Assembly (NCBI GenBank): GCA_903911925.1
Contig: CAIWFH010000040.1
Span: 1 to 46,774 of the forward strand
DNA length: 46,774 nt
Source of the DNA: an uncultured Acidobacteriaceae bacterium
GTDB lineage: Bacteria; Acidobacteriota; Terriglobia; Terriglobales; Acidobacteriaceae
Direction of reading: 5' to 3'
In this document: positions 23,915 through 32,800 of the stretch, one piece after another
How positions within the stretch are numbered: position 1 is the stretch's first letter
Layout of the letters: every line of letters starts with the position of its first letter
Position numbers and translations under genes: made by a program
The notes under the pieces: generated by a model
Seen by the model: only the letters and a program-made list of their open reading frames with translations
Told to the model about the DNA's origin: nothing
Databases searched by the model: none

Positions 23915-24733
23915 ATGCTGGAGCCCTCAGCCAATCCGGAGCTTGCCAGGACGCAGGAAGAAGCGGGCGCCCTCGTGCCTGCAGGGCCGATTATTACCTT
24001 CGACGACGTATCGATCTCGTTCGATGGCCGATCTGTTCTGGAAGATGTGAGCTTCTCGGTAAACCGTGGCCAGACGCTCTGCATCCTTGGCCGAAGCGGG
24101 GTGGGGAAATCCGTGGCCCTGCGCCTGCTGATGGGGTTTCTCATGCCGGATTCAGGCTCAATTACAGTCGAAGGCCAGGAGATTACCGGCCTCGGTGAAG
24201 AGGGCCTGAGGGAGATCCGCAAGCGGGTAACGATGGTATTTCAGAACGGCGCGCTTTTCGATTCGCTCAGCGTGCGCGAAAACGTCGCGTTTCCGCTGCG
24301 CGAGCGGGGCGGACTGGAAGAGGATCAGGTTCAGGAAATCGTCGTCCGGCTTTTGGGCATGGTAGGGGCCGAAGATGCCTCCGATGCATTTCCCGCGAGC
24401 TTGTCCACGGGGCGAAAACGCGCGGTGGCTATTGCCCGGGCGCTGGCCGCGCAGCCGGAAGTGGTGCTTTACGACGAGCCGACCACCATGGTGGACCCGA
24501 TCATTGCCCGCCGTCTGGGGGACCTCATCCAGCGGTTGAAGCGCCAGCTTGGCTTTACCAGCATCGTGGTTACGCACGATATGCGTTTTGCAGAGCGCCT
24601 GGCGGACCAGGTTCTGTTCCTGCACCAGGGCCGTGCTTTGTACTTCGGGCCCCTCCAGGCATTCCTTGCCTCGCCGGATGAGCACATTCAACAATTCTTA
24701 ACGCTGGATGCCTACCTATTACCTTCGGCATAG
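23915..24733 (+). CDS. MlaF/Mkl-like ABC transporter ATPase, without visible partner genes
   Basis: The 272-residue ATPase resembles the lipid-transport ATPases that work with MlaE permease and MCE-domain proteins. It shows Walker A GRSGVGKS, Q-loop VFQNGALFDSLSVRENV (very MlaF-like), Walker B VVLYDEP, D-loop TTMVDPI and switch VTHD. The signature is LSTGRKR instead of LSGGxxxR, losing the second glycine. The D-loop TTMVDP also departs from TTGLDP. An N-terminal extension of about 28 residues precedes the domain. No permease, MCE or auxiliary gene is beside it, so it must use partners encoded elsewhere or have another role. Confidence 0.82.
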   Translation: MLEPSANPELARTQEEAGALVPAGPIITFDDVSISFDGRSVLEDVSFSVNRGQTLCILGRSGVGKSVALRLLMGFLMPDSGSITVEGQEITGLGEEGLREIRKRVTMVFQNGALFDSLSVRENVAFPLRERGGLEEDQVQEIVVRLLGMVGAEDASDAFPASLSTGRKRAVAIARALAAQPEVVLYDEPTTMVDPIIARRLGDLIQRLKRQLGFTSIVVTHDMRFAERLADQVLFLHQGRALYFGPLQAFLASPDEHIQQFLTLDAYLLPSA

Positions 24734-25285
24734 GGAAACTGCCTGTAAGCCTATGATTTTTCTTGCCATCGGGCTTTAGGAGGACGATGCTTTAGGGACT
24801 GCTCGTTGTCAGAAAACCGCCTGAAGAGTGCCACCAACCACCGGCTCCTAAGACAAATCTGTTGAAGACACTGCGCAGTTTGGTATGATGGCTGTGTCCT
24901 CACCATTATTCAGTGTTGTCGGAGCGTTTTCCAGGTTCCGGGATGGTGGAGTCGTCCTTCATTGGTTGCGCCGCATCCAGTTTGCGGTCACGGTTGATTG
25001 TTGTGGATCCCTTGAAGTGAAGGATAATTGCCGCCTGTTTCTTGAAGATGGCGGCGGACAGCGCAGATTCAGAAACCTGTGCCGGCAACGGATGACCGGC
25101 ACGGCTCGACCCGGGCAACGGGCGTGTTGCATTTCGAATAGCAGCGCTTGACCACAAACAGACTTCAAGACAAGAAAAGAGTCTGACTCGCAGTTGTACG
25201 AGATTATTTCTCCTTGAATTTTCATGGGGATGTAATCTGCTTTTTCTCCTTGGCGTATCAAACGTTTGAGGTCTGCGGAACGTAT
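24734..25285. other. 552-bp spacer before the sugar transferase gene
   Basis: There is no convincing gene. A frame at 24885-25151 lacks a ribosome site and has no recognisable composition. A possible promoter lies at 24862-24889, which would give the sugar transferase mRNA a leader of about 390 nt. Short GC hairpins occur (for example CCGGCAACGGATGACCGG near 25082), but I recognise no riboswitch class. Confidence 0.5.
24862..24889 (+). promoter_or_regulatory. Candidate sigma-70 promoter
   Basis: TTGAAG at 24862-24867 and TATGAT at 24884-24889 are separated by 16 bp. It is the best -35/-10 pair in the long spacer upstream of the sugar transferase. Confidence 0.4.
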
Positions 25286-26803
25286 ATGGCGACATCGGAA
25301 TTCTGGCAACGGGTATCTGCTTCCGTTTCTTCGGCCCCGGAGTGGGCGGGTGGAATGCCAAACGGTCCCGCTCGCAACGCGCGCGGCGCGGCCAAAATCT
25401 GGATGGTGTTGGACGCCGTTACGATTGTCGGGTCGGCGGTACTGGCAACACTTTACGAATTTGGCACAGGGCCCGTTGTTGGGGCAAGAGGTTTCTGGCA
25501 CGGTACGCTGTTTTACGGGCGCTCGATGTGGATATTGCTTGGGCTGCTTTGCGGATTCACGGCCGCGCTGATCATCACCAGCCGGCGTTTGCATCTGTAT
25601 TCTCCGGCGCGGCTGGCCAGTTTTCTTCATGAGCAGAGGCTCAGCGTGCAGGCTTGTTTCACCTCAGGCCTGCTGCTCACCGGCACGCTTTACCTGGTGC
25701 ATGCCGACGACATTCCCCGAAGCATTGTGCTGATCACACTGGGCCTGGTAACCGTAGCGCTCAGCCTGCGCAGGATGATCTATCGCGTCCTGCTCTATCG
25801 CCGGTTCGACCGGGGCATTGGGACCCGCAATGTGCTGGTTGTAGGCACCGGTCCCGAGGCGCATGCCCTCCGTCACCACCTTGAGAGCATTCGCCACCTC
25901 GGCTACACATTCAAGGGCTTTATCGACCTGCCCGGCTCGAGTTCTCGTTTCACTGCTACTTCGGGAGACGTAGTGGGAAACCTGGAAACGCTCTTTCAGC
26001 ATGCCCGGCAGCAGTTTGTGGATGAGATCTTCTTCACCACCCCCTGCGAGAGAGGCATCGTACAGGATGTTCTGGAGCAGGCCCGGCATCACGGGGTAGA
26101 TTTGCGCGTGGTGCCCGACATGTACGACGGGCTGGCATGGAGCAGCCCCATCGAGTACATCGGCCAGTTTCCAACCATACCGCTTCATCGCGGCCATGTT
26201 CCAGAGGTCGGCTTGCTGCTGAAGCGCGCCCTCGACCTTCTTTTCTCGACCATGGTGCTGGTGTTGCTTTCGCCGGTGATGGTGGTCCTCGCCATCGCCA
26301 TCAAGCTCGACTCGCGCGGCCCGGTGCTCTACTACTCAGAACGCATCGGAAAAAAAGGCCGGGTATTCCGCTGCACCAAGTTCCGCACCATGGTGCGCGA
26401 TGCTGAGACGCGGCGCGCCGACGTGATGCATATGAACGAACGGGACGGGGTGCTTTTCAAGATTTCCAACGATCCCCGGGTCACCAAGCTTGGGCATTTC
26501 CTGCGCAAGTATTCTCTGGACGAACTGCCCCAATTCCTAAACGTGATACGCGGCGACATGAGCGTGGTGGGCCCGCGCCCGCCGCTGGCCAGCGAAGTGC
26601 GCGAATACAAGCTCAGCCACCTGCGCCGCCTGGACGTGATGCCCGGCGTCACCGGGCTATGGCAGGTACAGGGCCGCCAGGATCCCTCCTTTGACAGCTA
26701 TATCTCGCTGGATGTGACCTACATCGAAAACTGGAGCATCTGGCTGGACCTGAAGATCATCATGCGCACCATCGGGGTAGTTTTCTCGGGAACCGGCTCT
26801 TGA
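25286..26803 (+). CDS. Undecaprenyl-phosphate glycosylphosphotransferase (WbaP/WcaJ-like)
   Basis: The 505-residue membrane enzyme starts exopolysaccharide or O-antigen repeat synthesis by moving a sugar-1-phosphate from a nucleotide sugar to undecaprenyl phosphate. Four or five N-terminal transmembrane helices (about 40-165) are followed by a Rossmann-like CoA-binding-type domain (VLVVGTGPEAHALRHHLE). A re-entrant helix follows (KRALDLLFSTMVLVLLSPVM), then the catalytic bacterial sugar transferase domain: KFRTMVRDAE, the Asp-Glu containing LRKYSLDELPQFLNV, GDMSVVGPRPPL and PGVTGLWQVQGR. The ATG at 25286 is chosen because the upstream ATG at 25214 gives an atypical extension; this is uncertain. 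The rest of a polysaccharide cluster is absent, apart from a GT4 enzyme 11 kb away. A strong terminator follows. Confidence 0.9.
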   Translation: MATSEFWQRVSASVSSAPEWAGGMPNGPARNARGAAKIWMVLDAVTIVGSAVLATLYEFGTGPVVGARGFWHGTLFYGRSMWILLGLLCGFTAALIITSRRLHLYSPARLASFLHEQRLSVQACFTSGLLLTGTLYLVHADDIPRSIVLITLGLVTVALSLRRMIYRVLLYRRFDRGIGTRNVLVVGTGPEAHALRHHLESIRHLGYTFKGFIDLPGSSSRFTATSGDVVGNLETLFQHARQQFVDEIFFTTPCERGIVQDVLEQARHHGVDLRVVPDMYDGLAWSSPIEYIGQFPTIPLHRGHVPEVGLLLKRALDLLFSTMVLVLLSPVMVVLAIAIKLDSRGPVLYYSERIGKKGRVFRCTKFRTMVRDAETRRADVMHMNERDGVLFKISNDPRVTKLGHFLRKYSLDELPQFLNVIRGDMSVVGPRPPLASEVREYKLSHLRRLDVMPGVTGLWQVQGRQDPSFDSYISLDVTYIENWSIWLDLKIIMRTIGVVFSGTGS

Positions 26804-26832
26804 GTAGATATTGAGCGTCCATGGTCTTGCTC

Positions 26833-26860
26833 GGCCGCCCTCCCAAGGGCGGCCTTTTTT
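26833..26860 (+). terminator. Rho-independent terminator after the sugar transferase
   Basis: GGCCGCCCT (26833-26841) and AGGGCGGCC (26846-26854) form a perfect 9-bp GC-rich stem with loop CCCA followed by TTTTTT. It ends the sugar transferase transcript about 30 bp past the stop codon. Confidence 0.93.
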
Positions 26861-26911
26861 GCTGAGATCCTGAGGGCTGAAAGGGACGACGGTCAAAGCC
26901 GGGCAACTGCT

Positions 26912-26921
26912 CTAAACTGGA
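26912..26921 (+). promoter_or_regulatory. nadE: CTAAACTGGA start-proximal box before nadE
   Basis: CTAAACTGGA ends 3 nt before the GTG start at 26925, exactly as before the rhodanese gene at 21901-21910. It contains TAAACT as a possible -10 for a leaderless transcript, and no separate ribosome site is seen. Confidence 0.4.
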
Positions 26922-26924
26922 TAT

Positions 26925-28568
26925 GTGAAGATCGCACTCGCCCAGATCAACCCCACAGTCGGCAATTTCACTGCAAATATCGAAAAGATTGTTGCGGCCA
27001 GCCGGCGCGCGGCCGCGCAAGGCGCTCGGCTAACCGTGTTTTCAGAACTGGCCATCTGCGGCTACCCGACGGCGGACTTTCTTGAGAAGCCCAGTTTCCT
27101 GGCTCGTTGCCAGCAAGCCGTGGGCGAACTTGCCGAGGCCACAAGCCAGATGTCTACAGCTGTGCTGGCCGGCGTCGCCCTGGCGGCTGCGCCGGAAACA
27201 GGCAAGCCTGCCGTGAATGCCGCTGTACTGCTGGACGGCGGCCGACTGCTGCTTGAGCAGCACAAGCGCCTGCTGCCCTTTTACGATGTGTTTGACGAGC
27301 AGCGCTACTTTGCGCCGTCCAAGCCCCAGAAAGTGGTTGAGCTGGACGGCACCCGGCTGGCGATTACCATCTGCGAAGATGCGTGGAACGACAAGGACTT
27401 CTGGCCCCGGCGGCTTTACAGCATCGATCCCATTGAAGAGCTGATGCGCCAGCAGCCTGTGCTGCACATCAACCTTTCGTCCTCGCCCTTCTGGCACGGC
27501 AAGCGCGCGCTCCGCCGTGAGATGCTGGCGGCCATTGCGCGCCGCGATGGCGTGCCGGTGCTGATGTCAAACCAGGTGGGCGGCAACGACAGCCTCATCT
27601 TCGACGGTTCCTCGCTGGCCCTGAACGCGCAGGGGGAATTGATTGCCCAGGCCGCTTCGTTTCGAGAGGACCTGGTGATCGTGGAGCCCTTCTGTGCGCC
27701 GGCCATCCCGGTTCCAGAAGATAACGCAACAGAGGCGGCTTACCGCGCCCTGGTGCTGGGCACGCGTGATTACGTTCTCAAGTGCGGCTTCCGCAAGGTG
27801 CTGGTGGGCCTAAGCGGCGGCATCGACTCGGCCCTTGTGGCGACGGTCGCAAAAGACGCCTTGGGCGCAGAAAACGTGCTCGCAGTTGGCATGCCCAGCG
27901 CCTATTCGTCCGCGGGATCGATTGACGACAGCCGGCAACTGGCCGCCAACCTTGGCATCCGGTATGAGGTTATCGGTATTGGCGGGCTGTTCGATGGCTA
28001 CATCGGCGCGCTGGAGCCGCTTTTTGCGGGCGCCAAGGCTGACACCACAGAAGAAAATATCCAGTCACGCATTCGCGGCGGCCTGCTGATGGCGCTTTCA
28101 AACAAGTTCTCAGCCCTGGTTTTGACCACCGGCAACAAGTCGGAGATGGCGGTGGGCTACTGTACGCTTTATGGCGACATGGTGGGTGCCCTGGCGGTCA
28201 TCGGCGACCTGGTAAAGACCCGAGTCTACGCTGTATGCCGCTGGCTCAACCGGGAGGTCGAGGTCATCCCCCGGGCCATCCTGGACAAGCCTCCCTCGGC
28301 GGAACTGCGTCCGGACCAGAAAGACACCGACTCACTACCCCCTTACGAGGTGCTCGACCCCATTCTCGAAGCCTATGTCGAGCGCTATGAGACGCCGGAG
28401 TCCATTGCCCAGGCAAACGGATTTCCCCTGGAACTCGTCCATCAGGTGGTTGCCCTGGTCGAACGCTCCGAGTACAAGCGCCAGCAGGCCGCTCCGGTTC
28501 TGAAGGTCACGTCCAAGTCATTTGGCATGGGGCGCCGGTTTCCCATTGCCGTCAAGGTCGAGGTTTAG
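26925..28568 (+). CDS. nadE: Glutamine-dependent NAD+ synthetase
   Basis: The 547-residue enzyme amidates nicotinate adenine dinucleotide, the last step of NAD+ synthesis. The N-terminal nitrilase-like glutaminase domain (1-250) shows the Glu-Lys-Cys set in FSELAICGYP, EQHKRLLPFYDVFDE and AITICEDAW. The C-terminal synthetase domain has the PP-loop LSGGIDSAL, the ATP-binding LTTGNKSEMAVGYCTLYGD, and PPSAELRPDQKDTDSLPPYEVLD. Length fits the two-domain bacterial NadE. The start is a GTG at 26925; no in-frame ATG lies nearby. The DsbA-like gene begins about 60 bp after its stop and may be co-transcribed. With nadK at 13654, two NAD(P) genes occur in this window. Confidence 0.96.
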   Translation: MKIALAQINPTVGNFTANIEKIVAASRRAAAQGARLTVFSELAICGYPTADFLEKPSFLARCQQAVGELAEATSQMSTAVLAGVALAAAPETGKPAVNAAVLLDGGRLLLEQHKRLLPFYDVFDEQRYFAPSKPQKVVELDGTRLAITICEDAWNDKDFWPRRLYSIDPIEELMRQQPVLHINLSSSPFWHGKRALRREMLAAIARRDGVPVLMSNQVGGNDSLIFDGSSLALNAQGELIAQAASFREDLVIVEPFCAPAIPVPEDNATEAAYRALVLGTRDYVLKCGFRKVLVGLSGGIDSALVATVAKDALGAENVLAVGMPSAYSSAGSIDDSRQLAANLGIRYEVIGIGGLFDGYIGALEPLFAGAKADTTEENIQSRIRGGLLMALSNKFSALVLTTGNKSEMAVGYCTLYGDMVGALAVIGDLVKTRVYAVCRWLNREVEVIPRAILDKPPSAELRPDQKDTDSLPPYEVLDPILEAYVERYETPESIAQANGFPLELVHQVVALVERSEYKRQQAAPVLKVTSKSFGMGRRFPIAVKVEV

Positions 28569-28630
28569 ACTAAATGGTGAGAGACTCCCGGCGGTTTTGG
28601 GAGCCTTGCCGCAATTTAAGGAGAATCCGC

Positions 28631-29650
28631 TTGATCCGTCAGTTCGCCCGTTTCGCCAGTCCACGTCTTTTCGGCTTTGCAGCGCTGGTTTGCGTCTCTC
28701 TCTCCGCATTGGCAGCCGCTGCACAGCAGCAGGTGCCGCCGGCTTCGGCCCCGCAGCCTTCGGCTTCGCAGCCTTCGGCCCCGGCTCCTTCGGGCCCTCC
28801 CGTGTTTCCCAAGCCTGACCCATCCAACTTTACTGCTGCCACACCCACCAAAGAGGTCGTGAACGGCTTTCTGCAGACTACCTGGGGCTTCGACGATACA
28901 CGCGTCTGGCAGGTTCAGGGCATTGTGAAGACGCCTGTGGACGGAGTCAGCAAGGTTTACGTTATGGTTGGAGATAAAACCGGAAAACAGAAGGCTGGTT
29001 CGCTTCAGTTCTTTGTATTGCCGGACGGCAAGCATGCCATTGCCAACGAAGACATCATTCCCTTCGGCGAACACCCGTTCGCCGACGACCGCGCAGTCTT
29101 GGCCAAAAGGGCAGACGGTCCGTATCGCGGCTCGGCCTCAAAGGACCTGGAACTGGTGGAATTTGCCGATTTCCAGTGCCCGCATTGCAAAGATGCGCAG
29201 GCCAACATGGAAAAACTGGCAGTCGATTTCCCCAAGGCCCGCATCGTCTTCCAGAGCTATCCGTTGACCAGGATCCACCCAGCGTCAAAGAAAGCAGCCG
29301 CCTACGGCGTGTGCGTGGCCAAACTGGCCGGCAGCGATGCCTTCTTCACCTTTGCCGGGGCCGTGTTTGATGGCCAGGAGGGACTGGCAACCGCCGATGG
29401 CGCCACCCTGACCCTGAACAGCGCCGTAACCAAGGCAGGATTGGACCCGGCCAAGGTTGGGGAATGCGCTGCAACTCCAGCCACGGGAGAGACGGTGGAT
29501 GCATCCGTGAAGCTGGCGGTGGATCTGAACATCAATCAGACGCCGGTCCTGATGGTCAACGGCCGTCCGGTTTCAGTCGGCGGCCTTCCCTATGACACCC
29601 TGAAGCAGATTGTTGCGTTCGAAGCCAAGATGGACGGTGTAACGCAGTAG
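28631..29650 (+). CDS. Exported DsbA-like thioredoxin-fold protein
   Basis: The 339-residue periplasmic protein carries the thiol-redox motif CPHC at about 183-186 inside VEFADFQCPHCKDAQANME, typical of DsbA/DsbG-like proteins with an inserted helical domain. The conserved cis-Pro occurs in INQTPVLMVNGRPV. I choose TTG at 28631 because AAGGAG sits 8 nt before it and the product begins with a good signal peptide (MIRQFARFASPRLFGFAALV, then ALAAAAQ). An ATG at 28574 in frame would add 19 charged residues before the signal. A Ser/Pro/Ala-rich low-complexity linker (residues 33-58) follows the signal. An N-terminal domain of about 100 residues, unlike plain DsbA, precedes the thioredoxin fold. 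A terminator lies at 29681. Confidence 0.85.
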   Translation: MIRQFARFASPRLFGFAALVCVSLSALAAAAQQQVPPASAPQPSASQPSAPAPSGPPVFPKPDPSNFTAATPTKEVVNGFLQTTWGFDDTRVWQVQGIVKTPVDGVSKVYVMVGDKTGKQKAGSLQFFVLPDGKHAIANEDIIPFGEHPFADDRAVLAKRADGPYRGSASKDLELVEFADFQCPHCKDAQANMEKLAVDFPKARIVFQSYPLTRIHPASKKAAAYGVCVAKLAGSDAFFTFAGAVFDGQEGLATADGATLTLNSAVTKAGLDPAKVGECAATPATGETVDASVKLAVDLNINQTPVLMVNGRPVSVGGLPYDTLKQIVAFEAKMDGVTQ

Positions 29651-29680
29651 AGCCTGCGTAAATTGGCGGTAGAAACCGCA

Positions 29681-29733
29681 GCCCCACAGACGGCGTCCTT
29701 AATTCAAGAGGCGCGCCGTCCGTGGGGCTTTTC
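29681..29733 (+). terminator. Terminator after the DsbA-like gene
   Basis: The 15-nt arm at 29681-29695 (GCCCCACAGACGGCG) pairs with 29714-29728 with one mismatch, and TTTTC follows. It lies about 30 bp after the stop codon, between convergent genes. Confidence 0.8.
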
Positions 29734-29869
29734 ATTGCGCCTACAGCGGTGCCAGAATTGTTGGACCCAGAAGCCGCAACCGCTGAGCGCCATTTTCCCT
29801 CAAGAAGATCGGCTCGACGCCAGCGCCGCTGATCCGGCCTCTGCGCCAGCCCTTCTTCCTGCAACCCCT

Positions 29870-32800
29870 TTAGTTCGCCGCTGCGGCAAGCACCTTGAGA
29901 CGAGTCTGCGCCAGCGCGTAAGTACTTTGAGGCGAAATCCTGCCGAGCGGCTTCTCGACCTTCGCATAGGCCTCCGTCGCCGCATCGTTTAGCCCGTATT
30001 TTTCATAGATGCTCCCAAACACGAACCATACATCCGGGCTCGGTTTTGTCTCGCTGTCTGCCGCCATGGCTTTCAGCAGGGCATCGCGTGCCTCGGTCGT
30101 CTTCCCCTGGTAGGCATACAGGCTCGCAAGCGTGTGCAGAATGGAGAAGTTCCAATTGTTGGTCATCATGTCCGCCTGCCGGGCTTGCTTCAAGGTGTCG
30201 TCATCCACCTTTCCGTCGAACAGTCCCGTCCACGCATAGCTGTTGTAATCCTCTGCGGTTGCTTTTCCTAAATCGAAGATCTTTTGCAACGCCGCCCGCG
30301 ATCCAGCCCAATCGCACTTCTCCTCGAGGAACGACGACTCCAGCCGAAGTACACTCTCATCCTCTGGGTGCTTTGCGATCTGCCCATCGAACATCTTCTT
30401 CAGGTCGTCCCAGTCCTTCAGCAGGGTATCTGCATTACCGGCAAGGGTCAGAGCCACATTCGAATCCGGATAATCCTTCATAATCCCAGCGGCCATCTCC
30501 TTCAGGTGGACGCCGTCCTGCAGGTACATGTAGCCATTTGCCAATACGATTGCCAGGTTGAGCTTCCGTTCTCCTGTGGCCGTCTCCCACTCGCTGCGCA
30601 GCGTGGGCAGCTGCTCTGAAATGCCATCGTTCCATGACAGCAACGACCCGGCGGCCAGCCGCATTGCCGCCGCATCCCCCTTGTCGCCTGCGGTCCAGAA
30701 GTGCGGAAATGACGGACCCGACAGTGGATCGTCACCCCCGCCTTTGTGTGTCATGCCCCGTAGCCAGTCGAGCAGGGCCCGTGCTTCCTTCTCCCGGCCC
30801 GATTTCAGCAGGTACAGCACCTCGTTGCCCGTCTCTGAGAACCTCCCGCCGCTGGTCACAACCTTGTAGGCGCCGTCCTGCTTGATCACAAAATAGTGAC
30901 TGGGCCTGGATCCCTCCCGCTGGCAGGTAATCCTGTGCCCACTTTCGTCATCTCCCTCGTCGGTCAGCTTTATCGTCCCCACAAGCTGGTCCAGCAGGGC
31001 CGTTGCGGACTCTCCCGTCCTGTTTGCTCGTGGCCGATACCAGCCCGATTCACGCACGGTGCTTTCGATTGTGCGCCGCCAATCCTCGTCGGAGCTGAAT
31101 GCCTGCCGTGTCAAGTATCTTGCCGCTATTGCGTCGGAATACGATCCTGAAATCTCCGCTACCAGCAACTGCTGCACCGGGCTGCGCGGATCCGTTGCGG
31201 GCAGGAACTCGCCTTTCCATTGCGTCAGTTTCTTGTAGAGATCAATCTTCTGCGCTATGTCGGATGCATTCTGCTGCCCCTCCACCGCCGCCGAGAAGAT
31301 CCCTGCCGCCTCCGGGTAAATTCGCAGCCGCACCAGCTCGTATCCCGCTGTTCGCAGTGCTGCATTTCGTTCTTCGGTCCCCCCTGACAAGTGATCGGCG
31401 CGGTCGATTCCCGCTGTGACGCCCTTCTCGCCGCCAACTTCTGCCACATTCGCGGCCACCGCCAAAGCCCGCCGCGCCGTGGTCATCGACACCTTGCCAA
31501 GTTCGTCCAGCAGTTCCTTTTCCCGCCCTCCATAAAACAGATCGAAGAACACATTGTCGTCGTATTGCTCGCCTACGGATTTCTCCTTTTCCTTCACCGC
31601 CCTGAAGTACGCCACGGCATCCGACAGGGTCGCTTTCGGCGAGTAGCGTTCCCCATCCTTGTCGTATTCGTTCAGAAACCCCAGGCTGACCGCTGTGTTG
31701 GTATCGTCCGGCTCCAATGCCAGTGCTTTCTTCAATGCATTCGCTGCGCAATCCCAGTCGAATCCGCGGGCAAATTGCAACCCGATTTCATTGAACTCGC
31801 ACATCCAACCCAGCGTCCTGTATCCCACCGGGGACTTCTCGTCGAGCTTGATTGCCTGCTCCGCCTCCTTGCGTGCCAGGTCGCCCAGCCCGGCCTTCAG
31901 GTAAACAAAGGCCATCTGCGAGTGGTGCAGGCTATCATTGGGGCGCTTTTCAATCAGCGCGCGATCGGCCGCCAACGCCGCGCGTATCTTGCCCTCGGCC
32001 AGCAACCCGGCCCCCACCTGGTCGAACCAGATCGCGATCATGTCCTGCTTGTAGCTGCCCAGCACCGCATCTCGCAGAGCCAGCACCTCGTCCACGGTAT
32101 ATCCTGGCTTGCCGGTATCGAATTGCAGTGTCGCTTTGATGACTCCCTGCGGGTCAACCTCGTAGTGCTGAGTCAGCTTTGCCGGACCCATCTGAGTCGT
32201 CTTGTTCTCTGGCAGTACCCGCAGCTTGAACCCCTCCGCCGGAGTAATCGTATAGCGCCACTCGGTTACGAATGGATGGACATCGTATTGGCTCACCCGA
32301 GCCGCCACCGCCCGCTTGAGGTTCTCTTTCTCTTGCGGAGTCAGTTTCTCTCCATCGACCCTCGGATCCGTCCGAAACCACTCCGGAAGCCGCGAGAAGA
32401 TGTCGCCGTAAGGAACTCCCACCACCGCATCGTCAATCACCGTATTCGCGCGCTTTGCTTCGGTCATAACCAGCTTTAACGCAAATGGTTGGGTCAGATC
32501 GTGCGCATCCCCATGAGTCACGGCCCCCAGAGCCTTCGCCTTGTACACGTTCTTGGCGTAATTCTCGATGGCCTCTCTTTTTTCACGAGTCAGCTCTTCT
32601 CCGTAGAATGACCGGTAGTTGGCATCTGAATCTCCGTGCGTCATTGAAGTTTCGGTGATGTTTGCTCCGCCATATTCCGCCATCGCCACATCTCGCAGCT
32701 CGGTGACTTTATCGTCCTCCGGATTCGCCGCCGGCGTTTCCTTCAATCCTGTCGTCTCGTCGGCAACAATTAGCGCCAGCCGTCCGCGGTCCATCGCGGG

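Noticed and set aside
24885..25151. An 88-codon frame before the sugar transferase
   Set aside because: No ribosome site, erratic composition and no recognisable family; treated as leader sequence.
24734..25285. A c-di-GMP (GEMM) riboswitch before the polysaccharide gene
   Set aside because: The conserved GEMM core sequences are not present.
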